NCBI RefSeq assembly: GCF_036711975.1
Contig: NC_091966.1
Span: forward strand, 7,447,501-7,511,500
Origin: Onthophagus taurus
Lineage: Eukaryota > Arthropoda > Insecta > Coleoptera > Scarabaeidae
Reading direction: 5' to 3'
Length of the DNA stretch: 64,000 nucleotides
Part shown: positions 12,401-22,665 of the stretch, piece by piece
How positions within the stretch are numbered: the stretch's first letter is position 1
Layout: each line of letters starts with the position of its first letter
Translations under genes and position numbers: made by a program
The notes under the pieces: generated by a model
Databases searched by the model: none
What the model saw: only the letters and a program-made list of their open reading frames with translations
What the model was told of the DNA's origin: nothing

Positions 12401-15400
12401 ATAATGTAATTTTTAATAATTCAAGGTCAATTACCCCATTGCGTCTACTTTATTTGTAAGTTGATATGTTTTTCCTGTCGGTGAAATAAACCAACAATAT
12501 TTAACGGCAGATCTTGGGCTGTTACAATACATGGTTGCTTCATTTCCTATCAAACTTGATACTTTCTCTGAATATTTTATAACATTTCTAACAAAAACCT
12601 AAAGAAATACATATCGTTAAAATTTTGGGTGAATATTTGAGAATAATTTACATCAATTTTTTGTTGACCAGCTACCACATCATCTTTTTTAATAAACGAA
12701 CATATCCAAGTTCCGTTATGTTCAGGTAAAGCCTTGTCTACTTCAAGCCAACATTCCCCCAATCCAGGTCTAATTTTCGTGTCTGTTATGCCTACCGATT
12801 CTTTTATCTCATATCTTTCACCTATTGGACTTGTTATGAAACAATAATTAATCGAATAAGAAACTTGACAATTAATTTGAAACGATTTCCCTAAATCGGT
12901 TACCGTTGATGTCGTGGATTCGACATCATGAATAACTTTTATATCACCAACTTGAATGAATAAACCTTCGTTACTGATTTCGCATTTCCAAGGTCCTATT
13001 TCTGTATCTAAAAGTGGTTTTTGTATCTGCAAATATTATCTTGATCGGTTATGTTATGTTAATGATATTTAAATAAATACCTCTATTGCGCAGATATTTT
13101 CTTGAAGATTTGTATAAATACTTGTGTATCTAGAAGAAGCGCTTCCTGTTTGAATTAAAAGTTTTTCTCCCGTTGGCAAAGTCATTATACAATGTGTTTG
13201 GGGAGAAATGTTTTTTATTATACACCCAATTGAAATGTAATCGTTCGTTTCGTTTCGCCACATTTCATGTTGAGGGATTTCTATGATTTTATGCGTTATT
13301 TTCTATTTAAACTTATTTGTTAAATTACCTTTTGTTTTTACAGTAATTTTATACTCTAAGGGTTTAATGTAAGGAGTTCTACCCATAACGCATTTCCAAT
13401 CTCCAATATCTTCATTTGTAGCAACATTGGCAAAATACCAACATTCCTCAGTTGACTTCTGGATTAATTCTCCCTTGGGATTATATAAGAAGCAATAATA
13501 TATTTTTGATGAAGTTTGACCACAGTTAACACAGACAAGACAACTAATCTCCATACTGGATCCGATTGTTACTTCTTTGACGGTATCCATATTTTCGATT
13601 TCTGTGAAGATTTAGAATAATAAAAATTGGTAAAATAAAAGTTATTTATTACTATAAATGCTAAGTTCAAAGTTAGCCACGCTGTTTTTTCCATTTGATG
13701 TTACATTTAATATCCAACTGGTTGGATCATTTAATGATACATTTTCAACTTTAAAACCGCAAAAACCAGAGCCAAGACTGTGCAAACGACTTTTTAAATT
13801 AGTTTTATCCTAAAAAAACATGAAAAAAAAATTAATATGTAATAAGTAAAACCTCCCTATAACGGATTAACACTAATTTCACGAATAAAAAATATTCCTA
13901 ATCCATCAAGAAATCATAGCCCATACTTATTTCACATTTATCTATCACCAGTTTCTAGTAATATAGTATAATCACAATATGTCAAAATTGGACGATTTTT
14001 CTTAATAAGATTAACTATAACATAAGTACTAAAACTGATAAAGAAAGACGTTATGAATAAAAGACATTTCTAATGCATCAAGAAATCATAATCCAGAATT
14101 ATTTCATATTTATTTACCATAAATCTTATGGATATAGTATAAATCAACAAAATGGCCAAATTGGACGAATTTTTTTAATGAAATCAACTGTAACGTAAGT
14201 ACTAAAACTGATGGAGAAAGACGTCATAAACAAAAAATTTTGCTATTGCATCATGAAATCATAATCCAGAATTATTTCATATTTATTTACCACCAGTTTG
14301 TAATGATACAACATAAATCAACAAAATGTCTAAATTGGACGAATTTTTTTACTGAAATCAACTGTAACGTAAGTACTAAAACTGATGGAGAAAGACGTAA
14401 TAAACAAAAAATGTTGCTAATGCATCATGAAATCATAATCAATAATTATTTCATACCTATCTATTACCAGTTTCCAATGATATAGCATAAATCAACAAAA
14501 TGTCCAAATTGGACGAATTTTTTAATGAAATCACTGTAACGTAAGTACTAAACCTGATGGAGAAAGACGTCATAAACAAAAAATGTTGCTAATGCATCAT
14601 GAAATCATAATCCAGAATTATTTCATAGTTATTTACCACCAGTTTGTAATGATATAGCATAAATCAACAAAATGTCCAAATTGGACGAATTTTTTTAATG
14701 AAATCAACTGTACCGTAAGTACTAAACCTGATGGAGAAAGACGTCATAAACAAAAAATGTTGCTAATGCATCATAAAATCATAATCCAGAATTATTTCAT
14801 ATTTATTTACCACCAGTTTGTAATGATACAACTTAAATCACAAAATATCAAAATTGGATGAATTTTCTTAATAAAATCAACTATAACCTGAGTCTTAAAA
14901 TTGATGGAGAAAGACGTTATAAACAAAAAATGTTGCTAATGCATCATGAAATCATAATCCAGAATTATTTCATATTTATCTCCCACCAGTTTGTAATGAT
15001 ATAGCATAAATCAACAAAATGTCCAAATTGGACGAATTTTTTTAATGAAATCAACTGTAACGTAAGTACTAAAACTGATGGAGAAAGACGTCATAAACAA
15101 AAAATGTTGCTAATGCATCATGAAATCATAATCCAGAATTATTTCATATTTATCTACCACCAGTTTGTAATGATATAGCATAAATCAACAAAATGTCCAA
15201 ATTGGACGAATTTTTTTAATGAAATCAACTGTACCGTAAGTACTAAACCTGATGGAGAAAGACGTCATAAACAAAAAATGTTGCTAATGCATCATAAAAT
15301 CATAATCCAGAATTATTTCATATTTATTTACCACCAGTTTGTAATGATACAACTTAAATCACAAAATATCAAAATTGGATGAATTTTCTTAATAAAATCA

Positions 15401-18287
15401 ACTATAACCTGAGTCTTAAAATTGATGGAGAAAGACGTTATAAACAAAAAATGTTGCTAATGCATCATGAAATCATAATCCAGAATTATTTCATATTTAT
15501 CTCCCACCAGTTTGTAATGATATAGCATAAATCAACAAAATGTCCAAATTGGACGAATTTTTTTAATGAAAACAACTGTAACGTAAGTACTAAAACTGAT
15601 GGAGAAAGACGTCATAAACAAAAAATGTTGCTAATGCATCATGAAATCATAATCCAGAATTATTTCATATTTATCTACCACCAGTTTGTAATGATATAGC
15701 ATAAATCAACAAAATGTCCAAATTGGACGAATTTTTTTAATGAAATCAACTGTACCGTAAGTACTAAACCTGATGGAGAAAGACGTCATAAACAAAAAAT
15801 GTTGCTAATGCATCATAAAATCATAATCCAGAATTATTTCATATTTATTTACCACCAGTTTGTAATGATACAACTTAAATCACAAAATATCAAAATTGGA
15901 TGAATTTTCTTAATAAAATCAACTATAACCTGAGTCTTAAAATTGATGGAGAAAGACGTTATAAACAAAAAATGTTGCTAATGCATCATGAAATCATAAT
16001 CCAGAATTATTTCATATTTATCTCCCACCAGTTTGTAATGATATAGCATAAATCAACAAAATGTCCAAATTGGACGAATTTTTTTAATGAAATCAACTGT
16101 AACGTAAGTACTAAAACTGATGGAGAAAGACGTCATAAACAAAAAATGTTGCTAATGCATCATGAAATCATAATCCAGAATTATTTCATATTTATCTACC
16201 ACCAGTTTGTAATGATATAGCATAAATCAACAAAATGTCCAAATTGGACGAATTTTTTTAATGAAATCAACTGTAACGTAACTACTAAAACTGATGGAGA
16301 AAGACGTCATAAACAAAAAATGTTGCTAATGCATCATGAAATCATAATCAATAATTATTTCATACCTCTCTATTACCAGTTTGTAATGATATAGCATAAA
16401 TCAACAAAATGTCCAAATTGGACGAATTTTTTAAATGAAATCAACTGTACTGTAAGTACTAAACCTGATGGAGAAAGACGTCATAAACAAAAAATTTTGC
16501 TAATGCATCATGAAATCATAATCCAGAATTATTTCATACCTATCTATTACCAGTTTGTAATGATATAGCATAAATCAACAAAATGTCCAAATTGGACGAA
16601 TTTTTTTAATGAAATCAACTGTACTGTAAGTACTAAACCTGATGGAGAAAGACGTCATAAACAAAAAATGTTGCTAATGCATCATGAAATCATAATCAAT
16701 AATTATTTCATACCTCTCTATTACCAGTTTGTAATGATATAGCATAAATCAACAAAATGTCCAAATTGGACGAATTGTTTTAATGAAATCAACTGTAACG
16801 TAAGTACTAAAACTGATGGAGAAAGACGTCATAAACAAAAAATGTTGCTAATGCATCATGAAATCATAATCCAGAATTATTTCATATTTATCTACCACCA
16901 GTTTGTAATGATATAGCATAAATCAACAAAATGTCCAAATTGGACGAATTTTTTTAATGAAATCAACTGTAACGTAAGTACTAAAACTGATGGAGAAAGA
17001 CGTCATAAACAAAAAATGTTGCTAATGCATCATGAAATCATAATCAATAATTATTTCATATTTATTTACCACCAGTTTGTAATGATACAACTTAAATCAC
17101 AAAATATCAAAATTGGATGAATTTTCTTAATAAAATCACCTGAGTCCTAAAATTGATGGAGATAGACGTTATAAACAAAAAATGTTGCTAATGCATCATG
17201 AAATCATAATCCAGAATTATTTCATATTTATCTACCACCAGTTTGTAATGATATAGCATAAATCAACAAAATATCAAAATTGGATGAATTTTCTAAATAA
17301 AAGCAACTATAACCTAAGTACTAAAACTGATGAAGAAAGACGTTATTAATAAAAGACATTCCTAATGTATCAAGAAATCATAATCCAGAATTATATTATA
17401 TCTATCTATCAGTTTCTAATGATATAGGATAAATCAACAAAATGGTAAAATTGGACGAATTTTCTTAATAAATGAAGTATGAACTAATTGTAAGCATTAA
17501 AACTGTTGAAGAAAGACGTTATGAATAAAAAATGTTAAATGAAATTATTTTCTACGGTAGAAGATATCCATACTGAAAAATAAGTAACGTTGGGTAGGAA
17601 TCGTTAAAAATCGCTTATAAAACTAGTATCTAGTACCTATCATTTTCTAAATTTAGTAACTGTCCCAAGGAAGAACATACAAATACTTGTTCCAAAGTAA
17701 CAGGTACAAGTATGGGTTAACACCTTTATACTGATGTATTAAATAGATAATACTAATAGTATGAGTTAAAAATATTTTATCCGTTATATCGAGATTTTAC
17801 TGTAATATGAAAAAATAATCATAATGAAAACAAAATTATAATAACAGTATATTCTAAAGATAATAAAGTTGGAGAACTTTCCCAATAGATACACATCAAT
17901 TAATCAATTTATTGGTTTTATATCAATATTACCGATCTAAAAAATGTTGTTACCAGGTAGCATTATTCAAGTAAACTTTTTAAAAACTGAAAAAAAAATA
18001 CCTGGAAATCTTTCGGAAAAGTAGCTTCATTACTATCGATATCCAATTCAATTATTATTTTAGATTCAGCATCAAAAAAATTCGTTGTGCAGCTAGAAAT
18101 GGCTGTAACATCTTCAACTCTTTGAAAAAAAGCACCACCTTCGTAAGTCGCGACATTTGATTGTAATAATTTTAATGGATTGTCCATCAGAACACCTAAA
18201 CAAAGAAACGTATTTAAAATAGTTTGATTAAATTAACATTTTACCTGATGGAATTAACAGGAAACAAAGAAGAAATATACAACACAT
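9448..18287 (-). CDS. Multi-Ig type I membrane protein (Fasciclin-III-like four-cysteine Ig domains), 9 exons
   Basis: Exons on the minus strand: 18287-18245, 18195-18002, 13809-13653, 13601-13329, 13280-13081, 13026-12652, 12598-12435, 12378-12227 and 9674-9448. The sum is 1,785 nt (594 residues), with every splice phase consistent. Order: signal peptide (MCCIFLLCFLLIPSG), five Ig-like domains (about 20-130, 132-225, 225-305, 305-414, 415-519), a membrane helix about 527-548, and a 46-residue tail ending QLPQYTF. Domains 2-5 share four cysteines: a B-strand C, a C-strand YC or HC followed by PxGE/K (replacing the usual Trp), an E-strand EC or IC, and WxC. This resembles the first Ig domain of insect Fasciclin III. 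The role is inferred as cell adhesion or recognition. Introns 2 (4.2 kb) and 8 (2.55 kb) are large, and intron 2 holds a satellite-bearing element. Confidence 0.85.
9676..12226 (-). other. Large intron 8 of the Ig gene
   Basis: Donor GTTAAT and acceptor TTTTTTAG bracket 2.55 kb separating the last extracellular exon from the membrane/tail exon. I see no gene in it. Short frames at 10031-10342 (-) and 10780-10980 (+) are unsupported. Such an intron would allow alternative tails or a secreted form, but none is visible. Confidence 0.55.
13845..17802. mobile_element. pogo/Tigger-type TIR pair enclosing a satellite array, in an intron
   Basis: The left end reads AGTAAAACCTCCCTATAACG after a TA. 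The right end is the inverse of CAGTAAAATCTCGATATAAC, followed by TA. These match the TIRs of the Tigger copy at 38970 and the relic at 59771 (CAGTAAAAC then GATATAACGGA). There is no transposase; the interior is almost wholly a ~174-bp tandem repeat. The element lies in intron 2 of the Ig gene. Whether the repeats arose inside the element or were captured is not known. Confidence 0.7.
13877..17545. repeat. ~174-bp tandem repeat array, about 21 copies, with a 3-unit higher-order period
   Basis: Landmarks such as GATGGAGAAAGACG recur at 14210, 14384, 14556, 14730, 14903 and 15077, giving a unit of 172-174 bp. A distinct variant containing ACTTAAATCACAAAATATC returns at about 14831, 15351 and 15872, that is every ~521 bp or three units. 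Edge units are more diverged than central ones, as expected from unequal exchange. Each unit contains CAAATTGGACGAATTTT and TTGCTAATGCATCATG. Short ORFs inside it are artefacts. Confidence 0.9.
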
Positions 18288-18375
18288 TGTTTGCAATGCT
18301 CAATACAAGAATAGTGACAAATAACAAGGTACTTTGTAAGGTGTATATCTAATCTGATTGTGAACGATACTCATC

Positions 18376-18388
18376 AAATATATATAAA
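18376..18388 (-). promoter_or_regulatory. Candidate TATA box and initiator of the Ig gene
   Basis: On the minus strand a TTTATATATATTT box is followed about 28-30 bp later (near 18350-18358) by AATCAGATTAG, an insect-type initiator. The predicted ATG is at 18287, giving a 5'UTR of roughly 70 nt. Confidence 0.55.
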
Positions 18389-19000
18389 CTGTGGGGTAGA
18401 ATAAAAAAATACAAGAGCATTAATTAAAGTAATAGCTTAATGTCTCGAATTTTATCTCTAACAAATTTAAAAAAATTAAACAAAGACGGGTTCGTTATTT
18501 TGTTAGGCTCTTACGATTACTCTATCTTTCTGGTCATAAAAGTCTCTTCTTTTAATATATGATCAATTATCAATTATGATAAAAATATTCAATATTTTGA
18601 TATAGATCATTTATTTCTTTATTAAAATGTTTGGTTTTATTTTTTTATATCTCACCCTAAAACTGTTTTTTTTCATAGATAAGGTTGACAAATTATTCAG
18701 TATTTGACATCAGTTTAGTTTTAAATATTACCCTTTTTTCTTTATTGTGTTAATTTTATTCTAAACCACAGGGTCTTCTAAATCATTGTAAGTTTCATAA
18801 TTTTGAATACAAAACTTCTAAATTTCAACTTTTGGGTTAATATATTATTATGCTTACATTTAAACACATATAGATTAATTACAGTTTTAATTTTACTTTA
18901 CCTTCATTTGAAAAATAATACAATATTTATCTCATAATATACAATAGAAATGCCCCCGCATTGATAACTAATTCCTCCATTAAAATCTTCAAAAGAAAAT
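18389..19000. other. AT-rich spacer between the Ig gene and orphan ORF A
   Basis: Very AT-rich, with no open frame of note and no repeat recognised. It separates the Ig gene promoter from the 3' end of the next minus-strand gene. Confidence 0.4.
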
Positions 19001-19052
19001 TTTATTTATATTTAAATAAATATATAATTTGTTACTAAGATGAACTTACCTC

Positions 19053-19298
19053 TTAAACAGTGGTAACCGCAATAGTTTCAAACTTAACTCGGTATTTATC
19101 CCACAAATGTCGATAAAGTGTGTTTTTAACAAGAGTTTTAACAACCAAATTGTCTGATTCATTCCCATATTTATTACAATACCATTTAACATAAAATTTT
19201 AAGGCGTTTCTTATATTTTCCGCTCGAACCGTCTCTTCCGTTGTTTTGGAATAATATTTCGTTGAAATGTTATATTTTCGCCATAAAACTCTTGGCAT
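19053..19298 (-). CDS. Small basic orphan protein A (81 residues)
   Basis: The first ATG is at 19298 (a longer reading would need a TTG start). The protein begins MPRVLWRKYNISTKYY and ends in KVKFETIAVTTV-like sequence; the exact end is YRVKFETIAVTTV. Lysine- and arginine-rich, no signal peptide or membrane segment, no family I recognise. Its last 60 or so residues align with orphan ORF B at 19626-20009. Both have TKYY, then N(I/F)..ALK.Y, then KT.(V/L)KN, then a (K/E)Y.VK.ET end. AATAAA lies about 50 nt after the stop (19006-19001). A splice-donor-like GAGGTAAGT follows the stop, so a 3'UTR intron is possible. Conservation between two tandem copies is the main reason to believe it is coding. 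Confidence 0.5.
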   Translation of the reverse strand: MPRVLWRKYNISTKYYSKTTEETVRAENIRNALKFYVKWYCNKYGNESDNLVVKTLVKNTLYRHLWDKYRVKFETIAVTTV

Positions 19299-19625
19299 AT
19301 TTTTCAAATTATTATGATTTAACGATAAAGCTCAACTAGAACTTATGACTAATCAGAATTTCGTTAAATTTGGAGTGTTGTGGCAACACCATCAACCGAA
19401 GACAAAGTAGTTTAGGGTTTTACCCGGAATTGGTTTTAAAACATTAATGAACGTCATTATTACCGTATAATTACATTTATCATTATAATGTAATATTTAT
19501 TTATTAAGTAAATCATTTTTTTTGTATTTCTTGTTATTAAGAAATGGTTACACAATTTTATACCCAAAAAACACCAACCTTTATTCACAAAAAAGTATTA
19601 CAATTAAATCTAAACTAAAAATAAA

Positions 19626-20009
19626 TTACAACTTTACTATTCCCATTGTTTCCATTTTAACACCATACTCGTTCAACAAAATATTCTTTAACAAAACGGT
19701 TTTCAACAAATTTATCTCGCGATTAAAGGCATTCCTGTAATGAGTTTGGAAATACATTTTTAAAGCACTTTTGAAATTTGTTTTAACGTTTCTTTCTTGA
19801 TCCTTCTTTTTCTTAATCTTCCTTTGGTAGTATTTGGTGGGCTTTTTATTCTTTTTAACCACCACCCCAAGAATTTTGGTGATAATAGGCACCGATTTAT
19901 ATTTAACAATGGATTCACATTGATTTTTACACATAAAATTACACATCTTTTGAAGATATAATAATTTAAAGAGACGCTTATTAAGATTTGTGGATTGAAA
20001 TGTCAACAT
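19626..20009 (-). CDS. Small basic orphan protein B (127 residues), paralogue of A
   Basis: An intronless ORF starting at ATG 20009. A strong TATA (CTATATAAG) lies about 100 bp upstream near 20110, and AATAAA about 45 nt downstream near 19580. A 20-codon upstream ORF begins near 20046. The protein has a hydrophobic/cysteine-containing N-terminal third, then a very basic stretch (KKNKKPTKYYQRKIKKKKDQ), then a conserved C-terminal block ending YGVKMETMGIVKL that aligns with orphan A. No known domain is recognised. Very basic small proteins can be nucleic-acid binding, but nothing here proves it. Alternatively both are exons or relics of an unrecognised element. Confidence 0.5.
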   Translation of the reverse strand: MLTFQSTNLNKRLFKLLYLQKMCNFMCKNQCESIVKYKSVPIITKILGVVVKKNKKPTKYYQRKIKKKKDQERNVKTNFKSALKMYFQTHYRNAFNREINLLKTVLLKNILLNEYGVKMETMGIVKL

Positions 20010-20374
20010 GTAGGTTATTATAAAAAAGTAAACTCGTTTTCATGTTTATTATATATTGAAAGAAATGAGAATTTTGTGGGAAATTTGAATTGAAGTAAAT
20101 TTTTAACTTATATAGTATCCGAAGCATCCGGCGTTAGACTTTTGGACCTTTTACAAACTGTCCAAAGTACTTCAAAACACCATCATAAAGCCCAGATCTC
20201 AATCTTATTGAAAATTTATGGTCAATACTCAAGAAGAATTTGAAGATATTCTGGAAGGTCAGAAATGGTCCTGATAAATATAGTGAAAATGTATCCTTAT
20301 AAAATAAGTAATAAAAGGCGTCTTCATCAACCGAATACACCTCACTGGCTAACATTGTAATACAACGTTATTTA

Positions 20375-20700
20375 TACTCAAAAAGCCGAGGTCGCTTGCG
20401 GCCGAGGCGTTAGAGCCGATATGATATCGACAGAAACCCGGTCAACGTTATAATAAAGCATAATATATATTCAAAACGCTAAGGTTGCTTGCAGTAGTGT
20501 TGATATGCTATCGATACAAAGATGATCAACACTGTAATGAAGCATAATATATATATAAAACGCCGAGGTTGCTTGCGGCCGAGCCGCTGGTGTTGATGTG
20601 AGTCACTCGTGAGAGTCGATATATCGACAGAAACTTGGTCAACACTGCAATGAAGCATTATATAAATTGTAAGCACCGAGACGCTGGTGTTGATATGCTA
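20375..20700. repeat. Tandem repeat, ~95-100-bp unit (left part)
   Basis: Three diverged copies contain GCCGAGGT, GCTTGCGGCCGAG, ATATGATATCGACAGAAAC or similar, and GGTCAACACTG. The same unit resumes at 21955-22075, after the retrotransposon, so the array was split by insertion. Confidence 0.75.
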
Positions 20701-20789
20701 GCAATATGAATGATGACAAGAACTAAATGACTTTTTTACCGCAATCGGCAAAAATGCGACAAAAACAATCAATTCCGATTGCAACCCAA

Positions 20790-21955
20790 CATCGCCGGTG
20801 CAAAACGTGCCAATGAATCCTCAATTGTCATTTTTTCTTTTTCCAACCACTAACGAGGAAGTACTACAAATTGTCTACAATCTAAAAAGCAAAACGACAC
20901 CAGATGTTTTTGGCCTCTCCGTAAAACTGCTAAAACTAATCATACCCTACATTGCTGACGTGATATGTATTATGATCAACAATTCTTTTGCGGATGGAAT
21001 ATTCCAAGACGTTCTTAAAAAGGCACTATTTAGAAAATTACAGACGGGGAAAATCCACACTAACAGCTATGGCACATATTGATTGAATGCATATTCGAAG
21101 CTATTGATAAAAGCAGGAAGGTGGAAGCTATTTTCTGTGATTTAAGCAAGGTTTGACACCATGGATCACAAAATATTACTTAGAAAAATGCATTTTTATA
21201 GAATTAGAGGTGTCAGTAATAAAGTAATAGAAACATACCTGACAAACAGGATACAATTTGTAGAATGGAAACAACAAAGTTCCACAGAAACTGTAATGAA
21301 TATAGGTGTCCCACAGGGCTCTATTCTTAGTCCGTTGCTCTATTTAATATACACCAACGATTTGCAGATAAACGTAAACGCCCCTGTCATACTTCAGTAC
21401 GCGTATTAAAGTTCACGACCAAGATGGAAGATGGCAACAGATGTATAAAATTCCTTGGTATTCTACTGGACCAGAAACTTACCTTTGAAAACCATGTCCA
21501 GAATGTCACGGCGAAGCTAAGTAGTGCTGTCTACACCATCCGAATGCTTAGGAAAACTGCAACCTACGAAGCAGCGCATTGTGTTTACGTTTCCTTGTTT
21601 CATTTTGTGGCCACATATGGTATATTAATATGAGGGTCATCAACTTCTGCAAGCAAAGAGTTTCTGAAACAAAAAGAAGCTGTAAGGGTGGTTTATAGAA
21701 TGGGTTACCGGGAAAGTTGCAGGCAAGTATTCCTCAATAATATACTTACCATACCGTGTGAATATATGCTTGCCTGTATTTTGCATGTTCATGGAAGAAA
21801 AGATGTGTTAACAAGACGCTCCATTGTTTATGGGCACAATACAAGATATGCGGACAACCTTAGGCCACCAATAATGTAATACCTTCGATGAGCCTAACAC
21901 TTTATTTTGTATTGTTTAGGCAATAAACTATTATCATTATTATTATTATTATATG
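20790..21955 (+). mobile_element. Inactive non-LTR retrotransposon, pol fragment
   Basis: Plus-strand frames carry reverse transcriptase segments in order. TNEEVLQIVYNLKSKTTPD lies at about 20840. FDTMDHKILLRKM follows after a frameshift near 21150. Then come the RT core GVPQGSILSPLLYLIYTNDL and a C-terminal part with FLGILLDQKLTFENHV. The catalytic YADD is missing: the frame reads QYAY, then stops at 21409. About 100 residues normally between the core and the LGI.LD segment are deleted. The 3' end is followed by a (TTA)n tail at about 21930-21952, as in Jockey/CR1-like elements. It lies inside the 100-bp tandem array. Confidence 0.85.
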
Positions 21956-22080
21956 AAAATAGTCAACACTGTAATAAAGTATCATATGTATATACAATGT
22001 GCCAAGGTGTTAGGGTCGATATGATATCGACAGAAACTTATATACTACACACAAAACGCCAAGGTCATTTATTTTTTTAA
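21956..22080. repeat. Tandem repeat, ~95-100-bp unit (right part)
   Basis: Contains GTCAACACTGTAATAAAG, GCCAAGGTGTTAGGGTCG and ATATGATATCGACAGAAAC, matching the left part before the retrotransposon. Confidence 0.7.
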
Positions 22081-22249
22081 CACCCTCTGTTAAACACTTC
22101 AATTTTTTTCTGAATAATTATTTTGATTTAGAAATCGCAAATTAGTAATTATATGTTAATATTAATAAAGTTGTTAATAATGTATTATTAAGAAAAACTA
22201 ACCAATAAACAAAAACAGAATAAATAGTAATAATAAAATACTCATAATA

Positions 22250-22665
22250 GCCACCATTTTGTTGTACACATGCATTAATTCTAGGCCAAAAATTGCATTG
22301 TACTCTTTGAAGTGTATCTGGATTACGAAGGGTGTTGGAAACATTTACAGTTCTCTGATTTAGGCCTTCTTCCTTCTTCTAAAATTGCAAAATATTAAAC
22401 GGGATTCTGAATCAATAGGTAATAAATCTTGTATTTCTTTAATATCAAATGGATGAAGATGTTCTTTTAAAACGTTATGAACAACTGATTTTGGAACCGC
22501 CAATTCCACTCCCAGCCGTCTACAACTTATTTTTGGGTTCTTCTACTTTTTCTAGAATTTGCTTTTCAGTTTCTACTGTTTTCGTAGTACGTTTACGTCC
22601 ACAATCAAAACCCCGTGATTTGGTACTGTGCGGTTAGGAAACATTTCCCTGTACAGGATGGTTCA
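22250..22665 (-). pseudogene. DUF4817-type transposase relic
   Basis: On the minus strand, broken frames give CRRLGVELAVPKSVVHNVL, then LHPFDIKEIQDLLPIDSESR, then a segment near 22330 reading RVQCNFWPRINACVQQNG. The order and spacing resemble the second helix-turn-helix, linker and C-terminal end of insect mariner/IS630-like transposases, with the catalytic core deleted. A terminal-like string TGTACAGGATGGTTC lies at about 22650. Several stops and shifts. Confidence 0.55.

Noticed and set aside
13877..17545. CRISPR-like repeat/spacer array
   Set aside because: The entire ~174-bp unit repeats without unique spacers, and the context is a eukaryotic intron.
19522..19740. Plus-strand ORF overlapping orphan B
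   Set aside because: It is antisense to orphan B, which has better start, TATA, polyadenylation and paralogue support.
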